A DNA stretch of 64,000 nucleotides from DASVFB01 sp963766345 (GCA_963766345.1 CAVXZL010000012.1:558001-622000); one strand, 5' to 3'; counted from the first letter of the stretch, positions 1 through 8,604 are shown. Program-made: numbers and translations. Notes: generated by a model from the sequence alone, not told the origin.

Positions 1-130
1 CGCTCAGCGCGTCGCGGTGGAGGTTGTCGAGAGCGACCACCTCGTTGTCGTCGACGAGGCGCGTCGCGAGCGTCGTACCGATGAAGCCGGCGCCGCCGGT
101 GATGAAGATCCGCTTGCCCTGCAGTGGCAC
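1..130 (-). CDS. NAD-dependent epimerase/dehydratase, N-terminal fragment
   Basis: This is the first 43 residues of a short-chain dehydrogenase-type sugar nucleotide epimerase, cut by the left window edge. The start is GTG at 130. A classic NAD-binding Rossmann loop TGGAGFIG sits at residues 11-18, and the end of the second beta strand has an acidic residue (VALDNL, D35) that would hold the NAD ribose. The family (UDP-glucose 4-epimerase, dTDP-glucose dehydratase and relatives) makes activated sugars in the cytoplasm. It is divergent from the ATP-grasp gene, with only 42 bases between them, so it probably belongs to the same surface-polysaccharide locus. The substrate cannot be told from this fragment. 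Confidence 0.85.
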   Translation of the reverse strand, partial: MPLQGKRIFITGGAGFIGTTLATRLVDDNEVVALDNLHRDALS

Positions 131-172
131 CGGGCGAGCCTAGCCATTCGACGCGGATAGCATCGCCGCGGA

Positions 173-1384
173 GTGAAGGGAACGGTCTTGATGGTCGGCT
201 CCGGGCGGCACCAGCGGCGTGCGATCGAGCGAGCGCGCGAGCTCGGGCTGCGCGTCGTCGGCGTCGACCGCAACCCCGACGCGCCGGGGCTCGCCGTCGC
301 GGACGTCGGCGAGGTGGTCGACTTCACCGACGTCGCAGCGGTCACGGAGGTCGGGCGGCGCAACGATGTGGACGGCGTCTTGACCGTGTCGGCCGACCGC
401 GCAGTGCCGGTCGTCGCGGCCGTCGCGGAGTCGCTGGGTCTTCCAGGGATCGGCATCGGGACGGCTCACGCGATGACGCACAAGGTGGCGATGCGGCGGC
501 GGCTCGCCGAGCACGGCGTCTCTCAACCGCGCTTCGCCGCTCTGCGCTCGATCGCGGAGCGACGTGCCGCGCTCGAGGCCGTCGGCGTGCCCGCCGTGCT
601 GAAGCCCGCGGACTCGGGTGGGCAGCGCGGCGTCTTTCAGATCGCTTCGCTCGACGACCTCGAGGCGCACCTGCACGCGGCACTCGTGGAGTCGGCGACG
701 GGCGAGGCGATCGTCGAGTCGTTCCACGACGGGCTCGAGCTGAACGGGCTCGCGGTCGCGCGGGGCGGCGAGGTCGAGCTTTTGACGCTCTCCGACAGGC
801 TGCGCCCGCCTGGCATCGGCTTCGGCGTCGGGTGGACGCACCTCTACCCGTCGACGCTCTTCGGCGACGCGCTCGCGCGCGCGGAGGAGACGACCGTGGC
901 CGCGATCCACGCCCTCGGCCTGCGCGACGGCATCGCGTTCCCGCAGGTGATCGTCTCGCCGGACGGGGAGTGCCGCGTCGTCGAGGTCGCGGCGCGGATC
1001 CCGGGCGGCCAGATGGCCGATCTCGCGCGGCACGCCGTCGGCGTCGATCTCGTCGAGATCGCGTTGCGGCAGGCGCTCGGGATCGAGGTTCCCGACGAGC
1101 TCGCGCGGCCGCGCTTCGTTCAGCCTTTGGCGATCAAGTTCCTGACGGCGTCGCCCGGGCCGCTGCCGACCGGCCGCGTCCAGAGCGTCGGTTCGTTGGA
1201 GAAGGTGCTCGCGTTCCCCGGCGTCGTGCAGGCCGAGCTCTACCTGCAGCGCGGCGAGACGATCCGGCCGGTGCGGCTCGACGGCGACCGGCGCGGCTAT
1301 GTGATCGCGGTCGCGGACACGAACGTCGAGGCGCTCGAGCGGGCCGAGGCGGCGGCGAGGCTCGTGGACGTGATCGTCGAGTGA
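173..1384 (+). CDS. ATP-grasp carboxylate-amine ligase family protein
   Basis: A 403-residue cytoplasmic ATP-grasp enzyme starting at GTG 173. The N-terminal preATP-grasp domain opens with TVLMVGSGRHQRR. The ATP-binding segment VLKPADSGG is at about residues 142-150, and the Mg/ATP ligand segment EVAARIPGGQ at 271-280 resembles the L-amino-acid ligase branch more than biotin carboxylase. Enzymes of this fold activate a carboxylate as an acyl phosphate and join it to an amine or thiol. Only a 100-base hairpin-rich spacer separates it from a NodB-like deacetylase and a second ATP-grasp gene, which suggests a role in decorating a glycan or building an unusual precursor. The exact substrate is unknown. 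It could be annotated as a carbamoyl-phosphate-synthase-like protein. Confidence 0.8.
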   Translation: MKGTVLMVGSGRHQRRAIERARELGLRVVGVDRNPDAPGLAVADVGEVVDFTDVAAVTEVGRRNDVDGVLTVSADRAVPVVAAVAESLGLPGIGIGTAHAMTHKVAMRRRLAEHGVSQPRFAALRSIAERRAALEAVGVPAVLKPADSGGQRGVFQIASLDDLEAHLHAALVESATGEAIVESFHDGLELNGLAVARGGEVELLTLSDRLRPPGIGFGVGWTHLYPSTLFGDALARAEETTVAAIHALGLRDGIAFPQVIVSPDGECRVVEVAARIPGGQMADLARHAVGVDLVEIALRQALGIEVPDELARPRFVQPLAIKFLTASPGPLPTGRVQSVGSLEKVLAFPGVVQAELYLQRGETIRPVRLDGDRRGYVIAVADTNVEALERAEAAARLVDVIVE

Positions 1385-1491
1385 GCTTGCTCGCTCGACG
1401 GGGAGGGGGACTCGGGGGAACCGAGAGGTTCCCCCTTGCGCTCTACCGCGGGTTTCCCGCGGTAGAGCGGGGAGTATTCGTCGAGTGAGCT
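1374..1491. repeat. Hairpin-rich insertion flanked by 14-bp direct repeats
   Basis: The sequence tcgtcgagtgagct occurs at 1374-1387 and again at 1478-1491. Between and over the copies lie three hairpins: an 11-bp arm pair with one mismatch (1376-1386 with 1389-1399), a 9-bp stem with a GAGA tetraloop (1414-1435), and a perfect 13-bp stem with a TTT loop (1440-1468). The direct repeat contains both the stop of the upstream gene and the GTG start of the downstream gene. Removing one copy plus the 90 bases between would restore a GTGA stop/start overlap like those at neighbouring gene junctions. This looks like a small insertion with target duplication, but the mechanism is inferred. Confidence 0.6.
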
Positions 1492-2120
1492 GGGACTTCG
1501 ACGCCTACGGCGCCATGCTCGACGCCGCTGCGCGCGGCGGCTACCGGTTCGTGCACTTCGACCACGAGCCGCAGCCGGGTGAGGTCTTTCTGCGGCACGA
1601 CGTCGACCTGTTTCTCGACGCGGCCGTGCGGATGGCCGAGCTCGAGGCCGGGCGCGGAGTCTCGGCGACGTACTTCCTCATGACGCGCAGCGTCTTCTAC
1701 AACCTCGACTCACGCGAGGGAGAGGCGACGCTCGAACGGCTTCGCGAGCTCGGGCATCGCGTCGGGCTGCACGCCATTTATCCACGCATCGACTTCGACG
1801 GCCGCTTCGATCCCGTGCTCGCGTGGCACAACCCCGACCCCGAGTACGTGAACGATCCGGTCGACGGGCTCGTCAACGTGATGACGCCGCCATGGTTCGA
1901 CCGCGACCACTACCGCTCCGACTCGAATCAGCATTTTCGAAGCGGCGACCCGACGGACGCGCTCGCGCGCGGCGAGCTCGATTGGCTGCAGCTCTTGATC
2001 CATCCGGAGATCTGGGGATTCGACGGCGCGCGGATGCGCGAGACGATGGAGTCGATGCTGGACGCCGAGCGCGAAGCGCGCCTGCGCCAGCTGGCCGAAG
2101 ACCGGATCGACCTCTCGTGA
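1485..2120 (+). CDS. NodB-like polysaccharide deacetylase family protein
   Basis: A 211-residue protein starting at GTG 1485. The motif FLRHDVD near residue 37 matches the catalytic Asp and metal Asp of NodB-fold carbohydrate esterases, and GHRVGLH further on supplies the histidine-containing strand. IHPEIWG near residue 170 matches the C-terminal His motif. Related proteins remove acetyl groups from N-acetyl sugars in surface polysaccharides, although this short cytoplasmic-looking form has no signal peptide and may act on a nucleotide sugar or small precursor. It overlaps the next ATP-grasp gene by GTGA, so the two are translationally coupled. The family is fairly clear; the substrate is not known. 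Confidence 0.75.
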   Translation: MSWDFDAYGAMLDAAARGGYRFVHFDHEPQPGEVFLRHDVDLFLDAAVRMAELEAGRGVSATYFLMTRSVFYNLDSREGEATLERLRELGHRVGLHAIYPRIDFDGRFDPVLAWHNPDPEYVNDPVDGLVNVMTPPWFDRDHYRSDSNQHFRSGDPTDALARGELDWLQLLIHPEIWGFDGARMRETMESMLDAEREARLRQLAEDRIDLS

Positions 2121-3145
2121 AGCCGATCACGATTCTGCTCACTGCCTCGGGCTCGCCGGGCACGGCGGCGCTCGTGCGGGCGCTGCGCGAGAACGGCGAG
2201 CGCGACGTACGCGTCGTCGGCGCCGACATGAGCGAGCGATCGATCGGACGCCACCTCTGTGACGCGTTCGAGCTCGTCCCGCCCGGCGACGATCCCGGCT
2301 TTGTCGCTGCCGTGCAGGCGCTCGTCGAGCGCGAGGGCGTCGACGTCGTTCTACCCCAGTCGTCGTACGACCTCCCGCCGCTCGCCGCGGCGCGCGACGC
2401 GCTTCCCGTTCCGGTCCTCGTCGCGTCGGCGGAGACCGTGCGCCGGTCGAACGACAAGGCGGAGACGTACTCGCTGCTGCGCGGGCTCGGCTTGCCGGCG
2501 CCCGACTTCCGTCGCGCCTCGGGCGCGGACGCCGTCGCGAAGGCGGCACGACAGCTCGGCTACCCGGATCGCGATGTCTCCGTGAAGCCGACGTTCTCGT
2601 CCGGGTCGCGCGGGTTCAGGATCATCTCGGCCGGCGCGGATCGCCACACGCAGCTCCTGACGAACCGTCCCGGAGTTGCGGAGTCGCTGCGCCTCGAGGA
2701 GCTCGTCGAATTGCTCGGCGACGGCGAGGCGACGGAGTGGCTCGTGATGGAGCTCGCCGTCGGCGGCGAGCGCACGATCGACGGCATCGCGGACGGACGC
2801 CGCATCGTCCTCGGCCACCCGAAGACACGCGAGTCGCTGCGCGCCGGGCTCGCGATGTACTTCGTCACGATCGACGACGACGCGCTGATGGAGCTCGCCG
2901 AGCGGCTCGTCGAGGCGCTGGAGATCGAGCACTTCTTCAACATCCAGCTCGTGGGCGACCACGTGATCGAGGTCAATCCGCGCATCTCGACGATCGTCTA
3001 TCAGGAGGACCTGAACATCCCCTACCTCGGCGTGAAGCGCGCGCTCGGCGAGATCTCGGACGAGGAGCTCGCGACGTACGCCGCCCGAATCCGTCCCGGC
3101 CGGACAGCGCTGCGCTATTTCGACCAGCTCGAATGGGACGCGTGA
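2117..3145 (+). CDS. ATP-grasp (CarB-like) ligase
   Basis: A 342-residue ATP-grasp protein. The GTG start at 2117 overlaps the TGA of the deacetylase gene (GTGA); the frame is open further upstream, but that part is antisense-like and has no family similarity. The N-terminus ITILLTASGSPGTAAL resembles the CarB-like preATP-grasp fold. SVKPTFSSGSRGF (about 145-157) is the ATP-binding loop and EVNPRIS (285-291) carries the metal ligands. It lacks the second half and the allosteric domain of true carbamoyl phosphate synthase. It is the second ATP-grasp enzyme in three genes and probably acts on the same precursor as the others. Confidence 0.8.
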   Translation: MKPITILLTASGSPGTAALVRALRENGERDVRVVGADMSERSIGRHLCDAFELVPPGDDPGFVAAVQALVEREGVDVVLPQSSYDLPPLAAARDALPVPVLVASAETVRRSNDKAETYSLLRGLGLPAPDFRRASGADAVAKAARQLGYPDRDVSVKPTFSSGSRGFRIISAGADRHTQLLTNRPGVAESLRLEELVELLGDGEATEWLVMELAVGGERTIDGIADGRRIVLGHPKTRESLRAGLAMYFVTIDDDALMELAERLVEALEIEHFFNIQLVGDHVIEVNPRISTIVYQEDLNIPYLGVKRALGEISDEELATYAARIRPGRTALRYFDQLEWDA

Positions 3146-3148
3146 CGA

Positions 3149-3219
3149 ACAGCCACGTTCGAGGGACAGTCCCTCGGACAGGGACGCGGCGGACACGCCC
3201 CAGGGTCTGTCCCTGAGAC
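3149..3219. repeat. Intergenic inverted repeat, GGGACAGACCC type
   Basis: The 74-base spacer before the glycosyltransferase is filled with GGGAC/GTCCC motifs in alternating orientation: GAGGGAC-A-GTCCCTC at 3161-3175, GGACAGGGAC at about 3177-3186 and CAGGG-TCTGT-CCCTG at 3201-3215, running right up to the ATG at 3220. It can fold into nested hairpins and could act as a REP-type element, attenuator or RNA stability element. The spacer at 18953-19027 has a related GGACGGTCC core. No T-run follows it, so a simple intrinsic terminator is unlikely. Confidence 0.5.
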
Positions 3220-4152
3220 ATGGCGCTTCGAGTCACGCACTGCCCGGTCAACTTCGCCGGAATCCCGTGGCAGAACGTGCTCGCGTTGCGGCGCAAGGAC
3301 GTCGACGCCCGGCTCGTCGTCTTCAACCGCGAGCTGCGGCACCCGGAAGCGGACTGGTCGCTCGACCGCAGCGGCGGCTTCGCGCGCAAGCAGCTCACGC
3401 AGTGGCGCGCGCTCGCGCGCCTGCTTCCGCGCACCGACGTCTTCCACTTCTACTTCGGCCTCACACTCGTGCCGAAGTCGTTGCAGTTCCCGATCCTGCA
3501 CGCGACACACAAGAAGTCCGTCTTCCACTACCTCGGCTCCGACATCCGCGGCAAGACACCCGACGAGCTCGCGTACGGCCGCCGCGCCGACGTGCAGATC
3601 GTCGGCTCGTTCGATGCGCTCCGCTGGGTGCCGGACGCGGAGATGATCCCGCCCGGCCTCGACCTGCGGCCGTTCACCCCCGTGCCGCCGACCGACCGCG
3701 AGCGGCCGATCGTCGTTCACGCGCCGTCGAACCGTCGGAAGAAGGGCACGCAGTACGTCATCGACGCGTGCGCCCGGCTTCCGGTCGAGCTCGACATCGT
3801 CGAGAACCTGCCGCACGACCAGGCGCAGGAGCGCTACGAGCGAGCGGACATCGTCGTCGACCAGCTCAACGCCGGCTGGCACGGCGTCTTCGCGCTCGAG
3901 GCGATGGCGCTCGGCAAGCCCGTCGTCGTCAACCTCAAGCCGGACGTCGTCGCACGGGCGGAGCGCGCATACGGAACGAAGGTGCCGCTCGTTCCCGCGA
4001 CGAAAGACACACTCGTGGACGCGCTGCGCCCGCTCGTCGAGTCGCCGGCGCTCAGACGCGAGATCGGCGCCGCGAGCCGCGCCTACGTCGAGCGCGTCCA
4101 CGACATCGACCGGATCGCCGATCGCCTGATCGACATCTACTCTCGGCTCTAG
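3220..4152 (+). CDS. Glycosyltransferase family 4-like protein
   Basis: A 310-residue retaining glycosyltransferase of the GT-B fold, starting at ATG 3220. The C-terminal nucleotide-sugar domain shows the usual helix and Glu signature: ADIVVDQL followed by WHGVFALEAMALGKPVVV around residues 208-240, where the Glu contacts the donor diphosphate region. The N-terminal acceptor domain is short, which fits the compact GT4 forms found in surface-glycan loci. It lies in the same direction as, and one base from, the flippase gene. Likely role: adding a sugar to a lipid-linked repeat unit on the cytoplasmic face. Donor and acceptor are unknown. Confidence 0.8.
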   Translation: MALRVTHCPVNFAGIPWQNVLALRRKDVDARLVVFNRELRHPEADWSLDRSGGFARKQLTQWRALARLLPRTDVFHFYFGLTLVPKSLQFPILHATHKKSVFHYLGSDIRGKTPDELAYGRRADVQIVGSFDALRWVPDAEMIPPGLDLRPFTPVPPTDRERPIVVHAPSNRRKKGTQYVIDACARLPVELDIVENLPHDQAQERYERADIVVDQLNAGWHGVFALEAMALGKPVVVNLKPDVVARAERAYGTKVPLVPATKDTLVDALRPLVESPALRREIGAASRAYVERVHDIDRIADRLIDIYSRL

Positions 4153-4153
4153 C

Positions 4154-5578
4154 TTGCTCGCGACTCAGATCAAGCGGCTCGTCAGGCAGTCGGCGATCTA
4201 CGGCCTCGGCGGCATCGTCTCGCGCCTGATCGCGATCTTCCTGCTGCCGCTCTACACGACCTACCTCGGCACCGACGGCTTCGGCAAGATCGAGACGATC
4301 GTCGCGCTGTCGGCGGTGCTGGTCGTCGTCCTTCGTATGGGCATCTCGAGCGCGTTCTTCCGCTTCTACTTCGACTCGACCGATCAGGCTCGTCGCACGC
4401 TGGTCGTGCGCACCTCGTTCTGGTTCACGATGGCGATGGCGACGCTCGGCCTCGTCGTCGGCTTCACCCTTGCGACGCCGATCGCCCACGTACTGCGCTT
4501 CGGGGACGACCCATGGCTCGTCCGTGCGGGGTTCGTCGGCCTGTGGGCGCAGATGAACTACCAGCAGCTCACGTCGCTCTTTCGCGTGGAGGAGCGTCCG
4601 GTCGCCTTCGTCGGAGCGACGATCGCGAACGTGATCATCACCGTCGGCGCGACCGTCCTGCTCGTCGTCGGCCTGGACAAGGGTGCGACGGGCGCCGTCG
4701 TGGGCAACTTCGTCGGCACGCTCGCCGTGTATTTCGTGCTGCTCGGCCACCGCCGTTACCAGCTCGGTCTCCAGTTCGACCGGCCGCTCCTGCGCGCGAT
4801 GAACAAGTTCGGCATGCCGCTCGTCCCGTCGGCGCTCGCGCTCTGGGCGATCACGTTCATCGACCGCTTCTTCGTCGCAGTGTTCAAGGGCCAGGGCGAG
4901 GTCGGCGTCTACTCGCTCGCGATCCGGATCGCCTCGGTGATCGCCTTCCTCATGGTCGCCTTCCAGCTCGCGTGGCCGGCATTCGCGTACTCGATCGAGG
5001 AGGAACACGTCGCGAAGCGGACGTACGCGTTCGTGCTCACGTACCTGCTGCTCGTCTGCTCGTGGATCTCGCTCGTGCTCGGGCTGCTGTCACCTTGGAT
5101 CGTGCAGATCCTCGCGCCGAGGAACGAGGCGTTCTGGCGCGCGTCGGAGGCGGTCGGCATCCTGGCGTTCGCGGGAACCGCATACGCCGGCTACACGGTG
5201 CTGGCGATCGGGATCGGGCGCGCGCGCCGCACGCAGTTCAACTGGATCGTCACCGGCGCCGCTGCCCTGCTGAACGTCGGGCTCAACTTCGCGCTGATCC
5301 CGCCCTACGGGATGATGGGCGCCGCGATCTCGACCGCCGCCGCGTACCTCGCGATGTTCGTCGGGATGTCGCTCAACGCACAGCGCGTCTGGCCGGTGCC
5401 GTACCAGTGGCGGCGCGTGCTCACGCTCTCGCTCGTCGCAGTCGGGCTGCTCGTGATCGGCAAGGCCGTGGACGCGCCGCTGCCGCTTGCGATCGCGCTC
5501 TGCCTCGTGTACCCGATCGCGTTGCTGCCCTTCCGCTTCTACCTGCCCGCAGAGCTCCGCCGACTGCGACTCAGCTAG
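4154..5578 (+). CDS. Wzx-like polysaccharide flippase (MATE/MVF superfamily)
   Basis: A 474-residue polytopic membrane protein starting at TTG 4154, two bases after the preceding stop. It has roughly 12-14 hydrophobic segments and the N-terminal amphipathic start QIKRLVRQSAIYGLGGIVSR, which is typical of Wzx/RfbX-type flippases. Proteins of this family move undecaprenyl-linked oligosaccharides from the inner to the outer face of the cytoplasmic membrane. Its position between a glycosyltransferase and an SGNH-like membrane protein fits a Wzx/Wzy-type pathway, with the O-antigen ligase/polymerase-like gene about 3 kb away on the other strand. The fold is confident, the glycan unknown. Confidence 0.85.
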   Translation: MLATQIKRLVRQSAIYGLGGIVSRLIAIFLLPLYTTYLGTDGFGKIETIVALSAVLVVVLRMGISSAFFRFYFDSTDQARRTLVVRTSFWFTMAMATLGLVVGFTLATPIAHVLRFGDDPWLVRAGFVGLWAQMNYQQLTSLFRVEERPVAFVGATIANVIITVGATVLLVVGLDKGATGAVVGNFVGTLAVYFVLLGHRRYQLGLQFDRPLLRAMNKFGMPLVPSALALWAITFIDRFFVAVFKGQGEVGVYSLAIRIASVIAFLMVAFQLAWPAFAYSIEEEHVAKRTYAFVLTYLLLVCSWISLVLGLLSPWIVQILAPRNEAFWRASEAVGILAFAGTAYAGYTVLAIGIGRARRTQFNWIVTGAAALLNVGLNFALIPPYGMMGAAISTAAAYLAMFVGMSLNAQRVWPVPYQWRRVLTLSLVAVGLLVIGKAVDAPLPLAIALCLVYPIALLPFRFYLPAELRRLRLS

Positions 5579-5580
5579 TC

Positions 5581-6372
5581 GTGCGGCGCCTGTTGCTTGT
5601 CGCCGGCGTCATCGCGCTGATCCTCGCGGCGATCGGCGCGCTCAACGCCGTCGTCGATCCGAAGGACGAGTTCTACTCCGGGGACGCGCTCTCGGCCGCC
5701 CTCGCGTCCAACTGCCTGCTCGCGTTCGACGTCGCCGAGCGCTCGTACCCGGAGCTCAAGCGGGACCTCTTCGAGCGCAAGCGACCGACGCGCGTGGTCA
5801 TGTCCTCGGATGGAGTCGCACGCCCGGGCCTCGAGCTCGGCTTCCCGATGTTCGGCCCGAACGAGACCCTGACGACGATGCGCTACCTCGCGGACGCGCT
5901 CCCGGAGGGCCGCAAGCTGCGCGTCGCGATCGTCACCGAGCCGGCGTGGTTCGACCCGAAGACGCCGAGCAAGGACTTCGACGAGTCCGGCCTTTCGAAG
6001 CTCGCCTACGTCCTGAGCCCGTGGACGCTCGGCTCGACGCTCGACCTCATGCGCGAGTCGCGCACGCTCGCGTTCACCGGCTGGCAGAAGGAGCAGCCCG
6101 GCCGCAGGTGCGTCGTCGACCGCGGCTCGCCCAAGCCCGCGTTCCGCCCCGACGGGACGTTCACGGCGCAGGCGCCGCAACCAGCGGCGTCACGCGCGTT
6201 CGCGTTCGAGCGGCTGACACCCGTCGACGAGGCGCTGGCGCTCGCCGAGCGCCGAGGCTGGCGCGTCGCGGGCCTCTCGACGCTCCCCGGATCGCCGACC
6301 TATCAGCGTGAGCTGAAGGCGCTCTTCGCGAAGCACGGTTACCGCTGGCGCGTTCGTAGAATGGCCGTGTGA
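5581..6372 (+). CDS. Membrane-anchored SGNH-hydrolase-like protein, catalytic motif degraded
   Basis: A 263-residue protein starting at GTG 5581, two bases after the flippase stop. One N-terminal membrane helix (about residues 3-22) is followed by NAVVDPKDEF, which resembles the N-x-x-x-DP segment at the start of SGNH-like proteins involved in surface-glycan acylation. Where those proteins have a GSSR-type nucleophile loop, this one reads VVMSSDGVARPG. The protein may therefore be a non-catalytic or divergent member. The C-terminal half has no motif I recognise. It ends by overlapping the next gene (GTGA). A role in glycan assembly is inferred from the neighbours only. Confidence 0.5.
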   Translation: MRRLLLVAGVIALILAAIGALNAVVDPKDEFYSGDALSAALASNCLLAFDVAERSYPELKRDLFERKRPTRVVMSSDGVARPGLELGFPMFGPNETLTTMRYLADALPEGRKLRVAIVTEPAWFDPKTPSKDFDESGLSKLAYVLSPWTLGSTLDLMRESRTLAFTGWQKEQPGRRCVVDRGSPKPAFRPDGTFTAQAPQPAASRAFAFERLTPVDEALALAERRGWRVAGLSTLPGSPTYQRELKALFAKHGYRWRVRRMAV

Positions 6373-7262
6373 AGCTCGAGGGCGTCCACCACGTCACATG
6401 CATCACCGGCGACGCGCCGGGCAACGTCGAGTTCTACGCGGGGACGCTCGGGCTCCGTCTCGTCAAGAAGACGGTCAACCAGGACGACCCGACGGTGTAC
6501 CACCTCTTCTACGCCGACGAGCGCGGCTCCGCCGGCAGCGACATCACGTTCTTCGAGTACCCCGATGCACCGCCGGGTCGCGCGGGCGCGGGCATGGTGC
6601 ACCGCATTGCATTTCGCGTGACGTCGGCGGAGTCGCTCGACTTCTGGCACGACCGCGTCGGCGGCGAGCTGCACGACGAATCGCTCGTCTTCGCCGATCC
6701 CGAGGGACTGTCGCTCGAGCTCGTGATCGACGACAGCGGCGACGAGCCACTCGTCGCGACGCATCCGGAGATTCCCGAGGAGCACGCGCTGCGAGGGTTC
6801 GCAGGCGTTCGTGCGTACACGCGCGACTCCGAGGCGAGCCGCCCGCTGCTCGAGGGCACACTCGGCTTCGAGCCGGGCTTCGTCGCACGCGGCGACCGGC
6901 GCAGCGGCTTCTACGTCTACGACGAGCGGAGCGCCGCGGCGTCCAGGGCGCGGGCACGGTGCATCACGTCGCGTGGGCGTCGACGATGGAGGATCACGAG
7001 GCGTGGCGCACGGCGGTCGAGCGCGCGGGCGCCCGGCCGACGCCGGTGATCGACCGCTTCTACTTCCGCTCGATCTACTTCCGCGAGCCGAGCGGCGTGC
7101 TGTTCGAGATCGCGACGCTCGGGCCGGGCTTCACGACGGACGAGCCGCTCGAGCACCTCGGCGAGCGGCTGTCGCTGCCGCCGGACTTCGAGCATCTGCG
7201 CGAGCGCGTCGAGCCGCTGCTCACGCCGCTGCCGAACCCGCGCGCCACGCACGCCTCGCGCT
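6369..7262 (+). pseudogene. Ring-cleaving dioxygenase (VOC family), frameshifted
   Basis: Two VOC modules of a type I extradiol-like, Fe(II)-dependent dioxygenase of the hydroquinone/catechol 1,2-cleaving branch. The N-terminus GVHHVTCITGDAPGNVEFY is the family hallmark and carries the first metal His. The second module has HHVAWAS (second His) and FEIATLGPG (Glu), but in a different reading frame. The frame switches between about 6930 and 6950, within a G/C-rich stretch, so the first frame runs into noise and stops at 7049. Both halves are otherwise well conserved, so this is either a very recent mutation or an assembly error. The 3' end is also unclear: the second frame stays open into the convergent gene, to 7561. 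Start GTG 6369 overlaps the previous stop. Confidence 0.75.
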
Positions 7263-8604
7263 CAGTCGTCCACGCGGATGGCAGACGCGCTCTCCGCCCG
7301 GTGAGCGCGAACGCCATGGCGATCCCGACGAGCGGCCACACGAGGTACGACGGCTGGAAGACGCGCCCCAGGAAGACGAGCATGAAGATCGACACCGCGA
7401 AGCCCGCCGAAGCGAACCAGAGATCCTGCACGCGTCGCTGGATCCACAGCAGCCACACCGTGATCGGAAGCCACACGACGGCGAGCAGCGGCAGGAAGGG
7501 GTACGGATCCGTACGGTGGTCGATCAGGCCCGCCTTCACGAGGAGCCCCGAGAGGCCGTAGCCCACGATCCGGTACGTCTTGCCGCCGTACTCGATCGTG
7601 TCCGCCCAGAACGCGCCCGGGTCCCACACGACGAACGGCAGCACGCCGACCGCCACGAGCGCGGCGAACAGCATCGCCGCACGCCACACGTCGCGTCGCG
7701 GATGGCGTTGCAGGGCGGCGAGCGCAAGGAACGGCAGCGCGACGAGCGCGAACTGCTTCAGCACCACGGCAGCGGCGAGCGCGGCTGCGGCCCAGAAGAG
7801 CCGCCGACGCGCGACGAACGCGAACGCGAGCACCGTGCAGAGAACGCTCGGGGCGTCCGCCGTCCCGAACCACACCGCGCGTACCGCGAGCGGGCTCGCC
7901 GCGATGACCGCGCCCAACACGAGCCGCCGGACGAGCGGCCCGGGGAACAACAGCGCGGCCGCGAGCCCGCCGAGCGTCGTCAGGAGCACGAAGAACCGGT
8001 AGTCGTCCCAGGGCCGCGGAAGCACCGACCAACCCGCTGCGGTGATCGCCGTCCCCGGGAAGTACGCGAAGTGCCGGAGGGCGACCTGGTGCTCCCGCGT
8101 GGCCTCCGTCACGCTGCCGTCGAGCGAGTAGAAACGCTCGAGCCCCGAGTGCGAGTAGTCGTGGCCGTACGGATTCTCGCCGTCCCGAAGGAGGCCGCCC
8201 GCGAGCTCGATCTGATACGTCGAGTCGTTCGTGAAGAACCACGGTGCGCTCGATTGCCGCAATCCCGCCTGGAGCACGACCGCCGGCACGACGAGCAGGC
8301 AGACGACGACAGCCGTCAGGGCGACGGCCGACCAGCGAGGCCACGAGGGTCGCAGGGGAGCGACGACGGCGGCCAGCGCGACGAGCAGCCCGGCCAGAAG
8401 CGCCGGCGCACGCACGGCCTCGGTGTCCCAGGAGCCGTCGGCGCCGCGCACCAGCGCGGCGAAGGGGCCGGTCGCGTGCACCGTTCCGGGCCGGAACGCC
8501 CAGGGGTCGGAACCGAGACTCGTCGCCGTCACGAGCACGAGCGCGCCGAGCGCGCCGAGCAGCAGCCAGACGTCCCGCCGTGAGACCACGAGGCCAGCCT
8601 GCAC
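7075..8604 (-). CDS. GT-C type membrane glycosyltransferase (DUF2029/GT87-like)
   Basis: A polytopic membrane protein with about ten hydrophobic segments, starting at GTG 8604 and overlapping the stop of the O-antigen ligase-like gene by one base. A long extracytoplasmic loop near residues 125-185 contains GENPYGHDYSHSGLE, resembling polyprenyl-phosphate-sugar-dependent mannosyl/arabinosyltransferases of the GT-C class. These add sugars on the outside of the membrane. The hydrophobic part ends near 7290. The frame then stays open to 7075 across the end of the convergent dioxygenase, giving a non-membrane tail that looks antisense. A TGA in another frame at 7262-7264 may be the real end if an indel lies at the junction. 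The donor is inferred, the fold likely. Confidence 0.7.
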   Translation of the reverse strand: MQAGLVVSRRDVWLLLGALGALVLVTATSLGSDPWAFRPGTVHATGPFAALVRGADGSWDTEAVRAPALLAGLLVALAAVVAPLRPSWPRWSAVALTAVVVCLLVVPAVVLQAGLRQSSAPWFFTNDSTYQIELAGGLLRDGENPYGHDYSHSGLERFYSLDGSVTEATREHQVALRHFAYFPGTAITAAGWSVLPRPWDDYRFFVLLTTLGGLAAALLFPGPLVRRLVLGAVIAASPLAVRAVWFGTADAPSVLCTVLAFAFVARRRLFWAAAALAAAVVLKQFALVALPFLALAALQRHPRRDVWRAAMLFAALVAVGVLPFVVWDPGAFWADTIEYGGKTYRIVGYGLSGLLVKAGLIDHRTDPYPFLPLLAVVWLPITVWLLWIQRRVQDLWFASAGFAVSIFMLVFLGRVFQPSYLVWPLVGIAMAFALTGRRARLPSAWTTEREACVARGFGSGVSSGSTRSRRCSKSGGSDSRSPRCSSGSSVVKPGPSVAISNSTPLGSRK

